Part shown: positions 1 through 10,399 of the stretch, piece after piece | Layout of the letters: each line of letters opens with the position of its first letter | Numbering within the stretch: position 1 is the stretch's first letter | NCBI GenBank assembly: GCA_010093685.1 | Contig: MU006249.1 | Location: 285,082-324,465 of the forward strand | DNA from: Ophiobolus disseminans | Taxonomy: Eukaryota; Ascomycota; Dothideomycetes; Pleosporales; Phaeosphaeriaceae | Direction of reading: 5' to 3' | DNA length: 39,384 nucleotides | Notes under the pieces: generated by a model | Database searches by the model: none | The model's input: only the letters and a program-made list of their open reading frames with translations | What the model was told of the DNA's origin: nothing | Translations under genes and position numbers: made by a program

Positions 1-1414
1 AACAGAGACAGATCTCTTCCTAAGACACCTATGCAGCTACCCTAGCTAGCAGATCATTTCGCATGCTTATAGCAATTGCAGCTAAGCACAACCTGGAACT
101 CAAGCAATATAACATTACAAACGCATTTGTTTATGCTACTATAGATAGGGAAATCTACATAAGGATGCCTAAAGGATACTAGAAGATAGGTATTATCCTT
201 AAGGTCTAAAAGGCCTTGTATAGATTGCGTATCTTACCTATACTCTAGCAGAAGGAGTTTACAACAACTCTTAAAGACCTTAGCTTTATACGCGTCTCTC
301 ACGAGCCTTACTGCATAATTAAGGATAGCATTATTATCTTCTTTTATGTAGATAACATTATCCTAGCCTATGCTAAACACAAGGCTAAGAAAGCACAACA
401 AGCAGTTAAACTCCTACAGGACAAGTATACTATAACTAGAGGAGAAGATCTCTAATAGTTCCTAGGAGTTAAGGTAATAAGAGATAGAAAGAAAGAACTT
501 ATCTATCTCTCACAAGCTGCATATGTAGACAAAATCTACAGGCTAGTAGACAAGCATGAGCTACGCTATAATACACCTATAAGTTCTATTAAACTTAAGC
601 CCTTAAACTCACTGTTAACACCTGCTGAGATTAACAGATACTAACGCAAAATTAGGTCACTACTCTTTGCTGCAGTCACTACTAGACTAGACATTGCTTT
701 TGCTACCTCACGCTTAGCACGCTTTCTCTTAAACCCCTCCTAAGAGCATTACGATGCCGCAGACCGCGTCCTTCTATACCTATTAGACACAAGGTAGCTA
801 GCACTTTAGCTTAGAGGAGGAGACACCCTTTAAGTAGCTAGTGATGCATTATTTGCAGACAACACACAAGACAGGAAAAGCTCTTAAGGCTATGTAATTA
901 AGCTCTTTAATAGCCTTATTGCCTAGAGAGCCAGCAAGCAAGACACTGTCACTACATCCACTACTAAGGCAGAACTCCTAGCCCTATCCTAAGTAGCTAA
1001 GAAAGCTCTCTTCACATCACGCCTACTTAAAGAGCTCTAAATCTAGCTTCTATCTAACACAATCACAATTTATTGCAATAACATGCAGACTATTAGACTA
1101 GTTACAAAAGAGATATCAAAGCTTTAAACAAAGCTTAGGCATGTAGACATCTACAACTACTAGATAAGACAGGAAGTTGCAAGTGGAAAGATTACTGTAG
1201 AATACATTTAATTATCGGAAATGATAGCAGATAGCTTCACTAAGGTGTTGCCAGGCAATAAGTGGCTAAACTTCCTTTATCAAGTTAGATTAGTTAAGGT
1301 ATCACTACACAAGGTAACTAAGAAGGCACTATTAGAAGAACTTTAAGCAAAACTTAAGGACCTTATTATCACCTAAGGTTACTAGCTTGCAAATACATCT
1401 AAGCTAAGAGGGTG
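1..1414 (+). mobile_element. Ty1/copia family A, 3' part of gag-pol (RT and RNase H), RIP-decayed
   Basis: Reading the plus strand through TAG/TAA stops gives the C-terminal half of a copia polyprotein. It begins inside reverse transcriptase (LELKQYNITNAFVYA near 90-140), continues through the active-site block FYVDNIILAY near 343-375, and ends in the RNase H region (ASKQDTVTTSTTKAELLALS near 935-990; later EMIADSFTKVLPG near 1215-1255). Stops are overwhelmingly TAG at positions where glutamine or tryptophan is expected, so the copy cannot be translated. It runs off the left edge of the window, so gag, integrase and the 5' LTR are not visible. The sequence before the LTR (aagctaagagggtg) is the polypurine tract and matches the inverted one beside the 17708-17890 LTR, so both belong to one family. 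Confidence 0.9.
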
Positions 1415-1614
1415 TGTTAGATATTAGGGGTGCTGTGAGGCTACTAACACTGAAAGAAACAGGAGGGGCGGGCACAAGCGCCTTAGCACACTAGTACTAG
1501 ATCTAACACCTAGTTAAACTCCGCACTTAACTAGGGAACACTACAACAATACAACATATTATTATTAGTTTATCTTATCTATTATTAGGCCTCAATACCT
1601 CATCAAATCTGACA
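1415..1614 (+). repeat. 3' LTR of copia family A
   Basis: The 200-bp repeat begins TGTTAGATAT and ends AATCTGACA, with TG...CA ends, directly after the polypurine tract. It is the reverse complement of the LTRs at 17708-17890 and 22682-22864 and of the solo LTR at 37965-38160. It is longer than the 183-bp copies because of extra bases in the region before the conserved terminal part. Its partner 5' LTR and target-site duplication lie outside the window. Confidence 0.9.
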
Positions 1615-1784
1615 ACACGATAACACTTGCTTAAGCTAGTGTTATTCTTAAGTTAAGATCTCGGCTAACTTATACGTCCAAATGAGGTAAGATTGGCCCC
1701 AGCCACGCAAGGGTTCTTCGAATTTTAACGTAGCTGCTTCTTCTCCCTTCACTTCCCACTCCTAATACGCTACGACGACTAGCT

Positions 1785-3248
1785 ATGGAGGGGCTGCTGC
1801 AGTACACGATCTGCGGTATATTCTCAGCCCGCTACTGCGCTGTTTGTCGCTCTGCCGCATACTGTTCTCTAGAGTGCTAACAGGTTAACTGGCGACCTCA
1901 CTAACTTTTATGCCGCTCGTTTAAGAAGCTTTCAGCACTATCCTTTGCCGCCCGCCTATCGCTAAAGCACTTTCTTGCAGTACACTTTCCTATAACTTCT
2001 TAGAAACTAAGGCTTATATAGATCAACACGAAAGTGATTAGTAGGGAGCGTAGATATTCTAACTCTAAGCTAGATGAGCTCCTTCACATACTAGGAAATA
2101 AAAGATACATTAGCTGTAGACTCTATTGCGTACAGAGAAATACTTTCCGTAGACGAAAGCAAACTCTCGATACGCTAAACATCTAGTACATTAACGACTC
2201 TCTAGTTAACAACCTCTAAACCAACCAATCGCTTTATAGGACGTTACTAACCCTCGTTAGAGACACGTAGGGCAAGATAATCTAGAAGGGGCCTATAGTC
2301 GCGGTACTAAAAGTAGGCAATAAGTAGGACCCGCGGCAGTTCACAGACATTACTTTAACTGCCTATCGCGATGCTATCGACTTTCTAGGTTACTACCGCG
2401 ACGGGTACAGGAGTATAGTAGATAGGGTCGGTGCGGAGGATCACTTTAGTCAGAACTTGCTAGCTAATCGTGTCGGCAAGGTCAAAGGGGTTTAGATTAA
2501 TTGCTTAGGCGATTAGGCTAGTAACCCGTCTCGTTAGTTTTTGCAAGTAGACGTGCTAAAGGCCCAACCGTTGTTCAACCTTAAAGGCGACGATCCGCTA
2601 GAAATTGTTCAGTACCTTAAAATAGAGTAGGTACTTAAGAGTTATAGAGGCAAATATAGATCAAGTATTTAAGAGGATAGAGAGCAACACTTAGCAGACA
2701 ACTCACTAGTACAGCTACTGCTTCTCTAGGTGCAAGAGAAGAACGAAGAGTAGGGTGAAGTTAGCTAGCCTAGGCTTGCGTATACAAGAGAGAGCATTCT
2801 AGTAGTTAATAGGGCGAAAAGAGATCTTAAGATAAGTATAGTACAAGCAGTATGTTAGATAATTAGAGAGGTAGTAGTACTACTTATTGCGGCGAATCGC
2901 AATAGAGGCAAAGAGATAAAAGCAGTATTAGAGGCAATAACATTAGATAAGTTGTAGGAGTTTATAAAGGAATAAGCAAGTAGAGCCTAGAATAGATAGC
3001 TTAATCCTTAGAAAGAGTCCGTATATCTTAGGGATACAGCTATCGTACGGCTATACAACGAAAAGCTCCTCGCATAAGCACTGCAATTATTTAGGCCGTA
3101 GCGAGATGCTTCGGTGTAGTCTCCTAGGGCTAATAAGAGGTTCGGAATGTTAATGCTTATCAACGCTAGGTAAGGGGCTATGCTATCTAAGGCTGTATGT
3201 CGTCCTGTTATTAATAACAACCCTTATATCTCTTCGCAATGCTATTAA
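1785..3248 (+). pseudogene. MYND zinc-finger protein relic, RIP-inactivated
   Basis: From the ATG at 1785 one reading frame stays open, apart from TAG/TAA stops, for about 488 codons to a TAA at 3246-3248. The N-terminus carries a MYND-type zinc finger: CAVCRSAAYCSLEC, then the glutamine-rich NWRPH and LLC spacing that completes the Cys/His ligands (about 1812-1905). The rest keeps one frame (for example DPRQFTDITLTAYRDAIDF near 2330-2380, and REVVVLLIAANRNRG near 2865-2910), but I do not recognise a further family. MYND fingers are usually protein-interaction modules. The single frame with only CpA-to-TpA-type stops indicates mutation rather than frameshift decay. It is not obviously a transposon gene and may belong to a multicopy accessory family. 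Confidence 0.7.
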
Positions 3249-3529
3249 GTGCTAACATTTATAGCAACTACTTTCCTTTATTTACACACTAAAAAACCAA
3301 ACGACCTAAGAGCAACTCTGTAACTAGTGCGGGTTAGCCCTTGTTCTTGCTGCGGTAGTAGAATTACATTACAAATCGCTCGCAAGTATATAGACATTTG
3401 TTGTACTTTATTAGCCTCGCACTAAACGAAACTAACTACAGATAAGCAGGTCGCTTAGTTTAGGATAATGTAGTAGTTATAGTATAGAATAGTACAATGT
3501 ATTGTGTCTAAGAAACCTTCCGCTCTTTA
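3249..3529. other. No gene seen
   Basis: AT-rich sequence between the MYND relic and the ankyrin relic. No motif or long frame supports a gene on either strand. It probably holds the decayed 3' ends of the two convergent relics. Confidence 0.5.
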
Positions 3530-3739
3530 ATCTTACGTAACAGCCCCTTTGTCGCGTAGCAGCCTTACTACCGCCTTATAGCCTTAAGTTAAAGCCGCCT
3601 AGAGTGCGTTACCGAAGTGTCTACCCTAGGCGTTAACGTCGACGTTCTTCTTAAGCAGCAGCTTCACTACCTGCTCGTAGCCTCTATACGAAGCCGCCTA
3701 GAGTGCGTTGCCGTATCTACCCTGCACGTTAACGTCTTG
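3530..3739 (-). pseudogene. Ankyrin-repeat protein fragment, RIP-damaged
   Basis: On the minus strand the sequence reads as about two ankyrin repeats: QDVNVQGRYGNALQAASYRG, then EQVVKLLLKKNVDVNA, then a second GNAL.AAL.GYKAVVRLL unit containing TAG stops at expected glutamines. This repeat style (DVNVQGG.YGNALQAAS) is typical of the C-terminal arrays of fungal NACHT/NLR-like and HET-associated proteins. Only the array end is present. Upstream coding sequence is missing past about 3740, where low-complexity TA-rich sequence begins. The parent gene type is therefore inferred. Confidence 0.7.
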
Positions 3740-3852
3740 TATTTACAAGATTAAAGAGTAATTAGTAGTAATAACTAAAAGAAAAACGCGTAAACGTAAG
3801 TATATCTAGTATAGTAGTATAATAGAGTATAGTAATATAGTAGCGTAGATAG
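3740..3852. other. TA-rich low-complexity spacer
   Basis: Short tract rich in TAGTA and TATAG words, with no coding signal. It ends at the LINE target-site duplication. Confidence 0.5.
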
Positions 3853-3863
3853 CTACTAAGGTA
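3853..3863. repeat. LINE target-site duplication, 3' side
   Basis: CTACTAAGGTA stands directly beside the LINE A tail (seen here as T15 at 3864-3878). It is repeated exactly at 9990-10000 beyond the element's 5' end. Confidence 0.85.
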
Positions 3864-3949
3864 TTTTTTTTTTTTTTTCAATCATTTACATTGCACTATC
3901 TATTGCTAGCATACATACAATAATGCTTATGCAGCCTCTTGGGCTATAG

Positions 3950-6900
3950 AGCGCTGCGCATGCCTCGCTAATCCCTCTTTCCTAGGGCTATAAAGCTTAG
4001 TGCTATCAGCTGCAGTCTTTCACCTGCGTCGTGCATCGCTGCCTGTGTTCTTCTTGTACCTTCTTGTTTGCAATTTGTTCGTTGACGGTCTAAGCTCTTA
4101 AAGTGCTCCTGCTGCGAGCAGCCAGCTAGCTGTAGCAATCCTGGTTTTCTTAAGAAAGGCTAGTAGAGTAGCGCTTCCTTTTGCTGTAGTAAACAGTAGT
4201 TGTAGCGTAAGGATAGGTGTGTCTAGTGCTTCTCTTATCTCTCTTCTCTCTCTCCTGTAATGTTTGCAGTGCAGGAGAAGGTTTTTAGGTGTCTGTAGAG
4301 AGCTGCAGTCCCCAAAGCATTCTCCTTTGTCATCTTTGCTAATAGCTATAGAAAATTGCTTAAAGAAGCCTTTTCCTAGCTTAAGCTAGTAGTAGGCAGC
4401 TAGTGTCTTCTTTGTCCCAGCGTGAAGCTGCGTCTTGTATAAGATCTTAGGCCTGTCTTGTGTTGCTGTAATGTAGGCCCTACCTTTCTCTGCTTGTCTT
4501 GTGTTCTTCCACTCTTGTTTCCAGCTAGCTATGATCTCTTTCTTCGCCTTCCTCTTGAGGTAGCTTAGAGAGGTAATAGGGTTTCTTGCCTTCCTCTTTA
4601 GGCCAGCCTTTGCTAGCCTATCTGCATGCTTATTGCCTTGGATGTCCTAGTGTCCTAGAACCTAGGATATATAGATCTTGTTGTTTTGCAATAAGAGCAT
4701 TTTGCAAAGCACTGTTATCTCGTGACAGACCCTCTAGCCTCCTGTAAGAGAGATTTTTCGAAGCTGTTTTATCGCAGCTTAGCTGTCGATAAAGACGTGT
4801 ATGTCCTCTCCCTGTAAAGCTCGATCGTATAGGTTCTAGAGAGCTTGGTGGATTGCCGCTAGCTCAGTATCTATAATCTCTATTCTCGTCCTAAGGCTAA
4901 TGTTCTTTGCCTGTGTGTATGTGCCTTGTACTAAAAGTTGGCAGTATCCTGCTGCTACTTCTTCTCCTATCTTAGAGCCATCAGTATATACTAGGATAGG
5001 CGCTTTGGCCTTGTCTCTTTGGCCTCGGAGCTACTGTTTGTGAAGTTCTGCTGTTTTAGATTTGCTGCTTGCTGAGATAGCAAACGTAGCATAAGCAGAT
5101 GCAGGTTTGCTCTAGGGCTTTGCTAGTAGAATCGAGATCTCCTCAACGTTGTTTTGCGCTTATACTCTCTCTGCGAGCTCTCTCAGCTGTGTAGAGATAC
5201 GTAGTTGTTGCTGGCTATGTATTGCTTTTCTAATAGGGTGATCTTTTGCAAAGGATAGGACTCTAATAGCGTATTGGTAGCATAGCTTCTCAGCTCTTAG
5301 CCTAACCGGCAATATTGCGGCTTCGATTTCCATAGCCTTAGTAGGCGACCCTTTGAAAGCTCCCAGAATCTGACGTAGGGCTGAGTTCTGTAGTAGCTGG
5401 TACTCCTTTAGCAAAGAGTTCTTTCTCTTGCCCTACTAGAGTTGTACTCCGTAGTCTGCAATTGAAGAGACGCAGGCTGTGTACAAAAGCCTTGTGGCCC
5501 GTGTACTGAGGCCTCTTTGTGTATTTCCTAGCCTCTTTATGCGCTGGAAGACTTTCTGCGCTGCTGCCGCCTTTGTTTAAACATGTTTCTTAAAGAAAAG
5601 TTTATTGTTAAGGAAAAATCCCAGCTAGCGGACACAGCTGCTAGGTTGGATTACACTTTCTTCTACTTGGACAGGCTCTGCTGTAATCTCTCTTTTGCGG
5701 CTAGCGTAGAGAAGCTCTGTTTTCTCTACATTAAATTCAATTGCGCTCTCCGCTGCTTCTTGCAGTATAGCTTTTGCAGTTCTCTTAAGTATCTGCTTCA
5801 GCTTCTTGGTTAAAGCTGCGCTAGCTCCTATACATATATCGTCGATGTAGGAGAAGGTGAAGGTGTTTGGTCTTAGCTTGCAGATGTCTCTGATGTAGAG
5901 GAGGAAGAGAATAGAAGAGATAGGCGATCCTTGCGGTATGCCTATCCTTACTATTTGCAGAGGCTAGGTTTGGCTATTAAACCTCAGTTGTATGGAGCGC
6001 TGGGAGAGGAAGAAGCTAATCCACCTAATAAGCGCTAGCGGGAGCTTAAGCTTCTTGCACATGGCTAGAAGCTGGTTTGCGGATACGTAGTCGAAGGCGC
6101 TCTTCACGTCTACAAACAGGAGTGCAGTAGTATGTTTCTTTTGCCAAGCTTCTTGAACTTTAGACTGCAGGAGGAGGCAGGCGTCTAGAGCAGACTTTTG
6201 TTTTCTTCCTCCTATCTGTGTTTCCTGTAGGAGATTTCCTGTTTTAGCTAGATAGCTGAGCCTTGTAGCTAGAATTTTCTTAAAGGCCTTTCCTAGGCAG
6301 TTAAGGAGAGAGATAACTCTGTAGGCCTTAGGTAGAGAGTAGTCTTTCTTGTTTGCTTTTGGAAGTATTACACCTATAGCTTCTCTCTAGCCTGTAGGGT
6401 GGTATCTAGCTGCAAACAGAGCTCGGTAGAGGAGATAGAAGATGTTGCTTTCTGCGTTGTAGGCTCTGCGTAGGATCGCAAAAGAGAGCCTGTCTGTGCC
6501 TAGCGCTTTTGTTGGCGAGCTAGTGAAGATAGCATTATACACCTCTGCCTTATCTAATTCTTCCTGCCAATCCTATGCACCTTGTTAGTAGTTGTCCTAC
6601 TGTAGATGTGTACTTGTAGAAGGAGGACTTAAGAAAAGAGTTGTTGTAAAGGCAGTGCACTGCTCTTCAAACTCCTTTGCTACTCTTCTCTCGCCTCCTT
6701 GCGTGTATTAAAGCTCTAGGATAGCTCTTGTGGTTCTTTGCGCTGTGTAGCTAAGCGCTTTGAAGATATCCTTGCCTTTAGCGTTCTGCAGAAAACTGTC
6801 CTAGTGACTAGCCTTTGCCTTCTTCACTGCCTCTAGGTACTGATCTCTCTTAACTTTTGCTCTCCTTGTATTTGTTAGCGTAGAGAAAGCTTGCTGGAGC

Positions 6901-8081
6901 CTTATTGCCTTGCTTGCTTGTTTCCTCTGTTCTGCTAGCTCCTTATTCCACTAAGGCTTAGATCGCTCGCAGCATCTAGCTTTTGGGATAGCTTTTGCAG
7001 CAGCCTCTTAAATACTTTGCGTAAGGAGATTTGCCGCGTGGTCTAGGTCCTCTTGTAGCTGTTGTAGTAGAAGTAGGTCACTAAGCTCTAAGTTGTCTAC
7101 TTAAGTGTTTATAGTCTCGAGTATTTGAGCTAGGTTTTTGCCTTCTATCCGTTCCTTAAGAGTTGTAGTAAACTCTTCCTAGTTAGCCTTGTGTAGCGCG
7201 TACAATCTGTCCTGTAGGGGATTTTGGAATCTTTGTGTGTGCTTTGTATAGCATGAGAAGCTGATAGTAATATAGTCTAAGCCTGTGTCCTCTGCTCTAT
7301 ACTATGTGTCCTAGGTGTTTTCTTTGAAGCCTGCGGCAAAAGCTAGATCTATAATAGAGGTAGACCTGAGATTTGACCGAAAGAAGGTCTGCTCCTGTTC
7401 CGCATTAAGCAGCTCGCACTAGTGCTGCTCTATCCAGCTAGCTAGTTGCATCGCCTCCTGGTTTGGGTTCTGTATTGCAGTATTCCACCTAAAGTGATGG
7501 CTATTAAAGTCTCCTGCAATAAGAAAGGGGATATTTGTGAGTTGAAGGTGTAGAAGAGCTCGTTCTATCGTTCTTACTCCTTGTTGCTGTGAGGTAGAGT
7601 CTTCTGCTAGTTCCTTTTCGTTGTAGATATTAAGGAGCAGAAAGCGCTCTGTAGGCCTAGAGATTTCTAGTATTAACAGATCCCTATCTGTGCTAAGATT
7701 ATCTCTTTGCTTGTGTTTAATAGCAGCTTCTGTGCGAATGTAGATAGCTGTTCTAGGCCTCTTGCCTGTTTTTAGCAGGGCTAGCGAGTAGGACGGATGT
7801 GGGAAAGAGAACCACACACTGTCTCTACTATCTAGCTATACGCTAGGCTCTTGTACAAGGACTATGTCTGTCCTTTTTGCGAATGCTAGTTCTAGAAGAG
7901 TTTGTTGTACTTCTTGTCTTCTCCCTACGTTGTGCTGTAGGAAAGATAACTCTCCTATTATCTTAGTAGTACTACTACTATCTAAGATATCTCCGCTCTT
8001 ATATTGATTCTCTTGCTCTTGTCCTAACATAGAGAAGAAGTAGAGGAGATAGACTTGTTTGCGTTGCTTAGGTGCGGGCAC
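3950..8081 (-). pseudogene. LINE ORF2: endonuclease, reverse transcriptase, RNase H
   Basis: Domain order on the minus strand follows. The endonuclease starts with SFLQHNVGRR and IVLVQEPSV (7836-7970) and has the catalytic block GDFNSHHFRWN (about 7481-7516). Reverse transcriptase shows FVDVKSAFDYV (about 6080-6118), GIPQGSPISSILF (about 5900-5942) and the active-site box FSYIDDICIGA (about 5828-5857). RNase H shows ILVYTDGSKIGEE (about 4965-5000), DTELAAIHQAL (about 4840-4875) and FIDSQAAIKQL. A degenerate Cys/His end includes LLLHCKHY near 4260. A TAG stop just after VQEPSV is one of several in-frame breaks. The enzyme would nick target DNA and copy its own RNA there, but this copy cannot make the full protein. 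Confidence 0.9.
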
Positions 8082-9484
8082 TTATAGCTCGTAGCTATGT
8101 GCTCCCCTTGACAGTTAATGCAGCAGGGCTTTTAGTGTGGACATAGCCTTCCTATACTTATACATTCTGGGCAGCTAGGATAGTCTTTTGTAAAGTGAGG
8201 CTCCGCGCAGAGCTTGCAGCTCTTGTTTCGACACATCTCTCTGTTATGGCCCAATTTGAAGCAGCTTTGGCACTAGGTTCTTAGTGAGATATCATGGTAT
8301 TTTGTAAGGAAGACTGTCCTCCCTGCAATACTGAGCTGCTTTTGAGCTAGCAGCCTCTGACGTTCTTCTTCGCTGCCTACAACAAATGCTATAGAGGCAT
8401 ATCTCTAGTTCGGGGGCAGTAGGTGTGCATTTTCAAGCTTTTCACGCTTTGCGAGCCACTTTAGGTTGCCCTGAATTACAACGTCGTTGAAGGTTTCTAT
8501 CTCTGCTTTGAGCTCTGCAGTTAATAAGATAAAGGCCTTATGCATGTAGACTTTGTGCGCGACCACTCGTATCCATTCCTCCTGTGTTTCCATGCCTTTA
8601 CAGGTAACTTGTATAGCTGACTTCTAGGTGTCTTTGTGCTGCAGGAGAAAATCTGCGGAAAACTCTTCTGTAGTAGTAAGAATAAGGTTCTTTCTTACTG
8701 TTAGACGTACATTCTTTACAACAGCAGCTGTGTTAGACACTGCCTTAAGAGCTGCATTAATAGCGTTCCTCTGTATTAGAGGATCTACCTTCTTAGCTTC
8801 TGCCGTATTAGCTTCGTCTACAAGCAGTACTAGCTCTCTCTTTTTGGTATCTTTCTTGATCTGATTTACTGTCGCTTTTGCGCTTTGAGTCTGTTTCTCT
8901 TGAGGTAGGACAGCGTGTGTTGACCGTCCTAGAGAGGGAGTGTTGTTTTAGTACGTCGCTGTATTAGCTCCTGTAGCCTCCGCATACGTTCTTGTTAGTC
9001 TTGCTGCGTTTGCGTACGACTTTCTTTTGTTATTGCTTACTAGTTCTTCACTACTAATTCGACTAGTTTCTGTGAAGTTTCGGAAGATCTCGAGAAGATC
9101 TAGCAGCCTTGTCTGTTCTTAGTTTGTTTCAGCGAGCATTGATGCTTGCAGGACCATATCTCGAGCTATATAAATAGCTTCTTGTGCCATATGTACCACT
9201 GGCAGAGTAGTGGCGCCCTTCCGTTTTTGGAACTGGAATAAAGGTGCTGGCCTGTTAAGCCGCACACGTTCTGCTGTTGTCATGTTGTTTGCTCTACCTC
9301 GTTTCTGTGGCACTATGCCCTAGGAGAATACTAGAGGCTTTAGGGCGATTCGTACGTGAATAGTGTCCGATCGTGCTTCGCTCAGAAGGTCTAGAGAGCT
9401 ATCGAGGAGGACTGGTGTCGGTGTAGGCGTTTCTGGTGTTTTTGGAGGTTCTAGCTCTATATGTAGGTCCTGAGTCACAGGCAT
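8030..9484 (-). pseudogene. LINE ORF1: Gag-like protein with CCHC zinc knuckles
   Basis: The frame starts at an ATG at 9482-9484 (MPVTQDLHIELE) and runs to about 8030 with a few TAG stops. The middle is basic and glutamine/alanine rich. The C-terminal part carries zinc knuckles: CQSCFKLGHNREMC (about 8230-8275), CKLCAEPHFTKDYPSC, then CPEC and CCINCQGEH down to about 8100. This is the usual ORF1 layout of Tad1-type LINEs, an RNA-binding protein that packages the element transcript. The 3' end abuts the ORF2 start near 8081, so translation coupling or re-initiation is likely in intact copies. The exact ORF1 end is uncertain because of the stops. Confidence 0.8.
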
Positions 9485-9989
9485 ATTATACTCGTCGTCG
9501 TTGGTTTCCTTCTCTTTTATAAAGAAATTGTGCAGTGAGATAGAAAGAGACTAAAGGAGAGCTTATTTTTGCACACGTAGAGATACCTTATGCTCTTTAC
9601 GCCTTTCGGATTTGAAAAACAAGTAAAAAAGTACGCTCTTCTTTACTTGTTCTTTCTTCTACCTCTCCTTACTAGCCTATCTAGTAGACCTCTAGGGAGA
9701 GAGGGAGATCAGAATAGCAGAAAGTAGAGCAGAAAGGCTGTGCGGTTCCTTTCGATAAGAGACAGGACGATAAGATACGATAAAGGAGGTCTGTGCACTA
9801 AATGCGAAAATTCCGAACAAGGAGAGCAGCAGATTTGCACCTGGCTGCACTCCTCAACCACACGCCTAGAGGCTGTGGGAACTGAATAAAGTTTGTTTTG
9901 CAGTAGGTTGAGATAAATTCTGATGGTTTTAGGATGCCGGAGACGCTAGAACAAGCGCGCTGGGTGGGCCCAAAGTTGGTGTTTTATTA

Positions 9990-10000
9990 CTACTAAGGTA
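9990..10000. repeat. LINE target-site duplication, 5' side
   Basis: Exact copy of CTACTAAGGTA found at 3853-3863. It marks the 5' boundary of the LINE at 9989. Confidence 0.85.
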
Positions 10001-10097
10001 TCTATAGTGCCTATAATAGAAGTATCTTCTAAATTAGATATAAGTATAACGTACGCTTACTCTTTATTTAATAGTAATAAAAGTAAAGATACGTAGT

Positions 10098-10331
10098 TGT
10101 CAGATTCACAGTAGTCTTTGATGTGGATGATAGAATCGTGGAAATTGATGATTGATTGATGTTGTTCTTGCCCTGGCTTTAAGCTGTTCCTGCCAAGCCT
10201 AGCACACGCTAGTGCCCCTGTAGGCCAACTAGAACGTTCCAGGTCTTACCTGGGACCCTCTGATTGACTAGGTCTTCTAGAGTTCTAGTATCTGATATGT
10301 AGCAAGCCTTAGGTCGATCTGCTATCTGACA
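10098..10331 (-). repeat. 3' LTR of copia family B
   Basis: A 234-bp repeat with TGTCAG...CTGACA ends, paired with 15219-15452. The element lies on the minus strand, so this is the downstream LTR. The polypurine tract (seen as caccccttcagcttag) follows at 10332. At all nine sites of CpA/TpA difference from its partner, this copy keeps the unmutated base. Confidence 0.95.
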
Positions 10332-10399
10332 CACCCCTTCAGCTTAGACGTCGTAGAATCTGTCCCTGATGTTCATGCTGACCTCTTATTTTAATAGAG

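Larger units (their letters stand above)
3864..9989 (-). mobile_element. Full-length Tad1-like LINE (non-LTR retrotransposon)
   Basis: A 6126-bp element on the minus strand, bounded by an 11-bp duplication (CTACTAAGGTA) and carrying a 15-nt A tail. It has the two-ORF plan of the I/Tad1 group: ORF1 with CCHC knuckles, then ORF2 with an apurinic endonuclease, reverse transcriptase, RNase H and a C-terminal Cys/His motif. About 500 bp of 5' UTR precede ORF1. Both ORFs are interrupted, mainly by TAG codons of the CAG-to-TAG type, so this copy should be inactive. It is less degraded than the older copia C and gypsy relics, which suggests later insertion or fewer RIP cycles. Confidence 0.92.

Noticed and set aside
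3864..3878. T15 run as a terminator of a plus-strand transcript
   Set aside because: It is the A tail of the minus-strand LINE, placed exactly at the target-site duplication.
5583..5813. A plus-strand 76-codon gene
   Set aside because: It is antisense to the LINE reverse transcriptase region.
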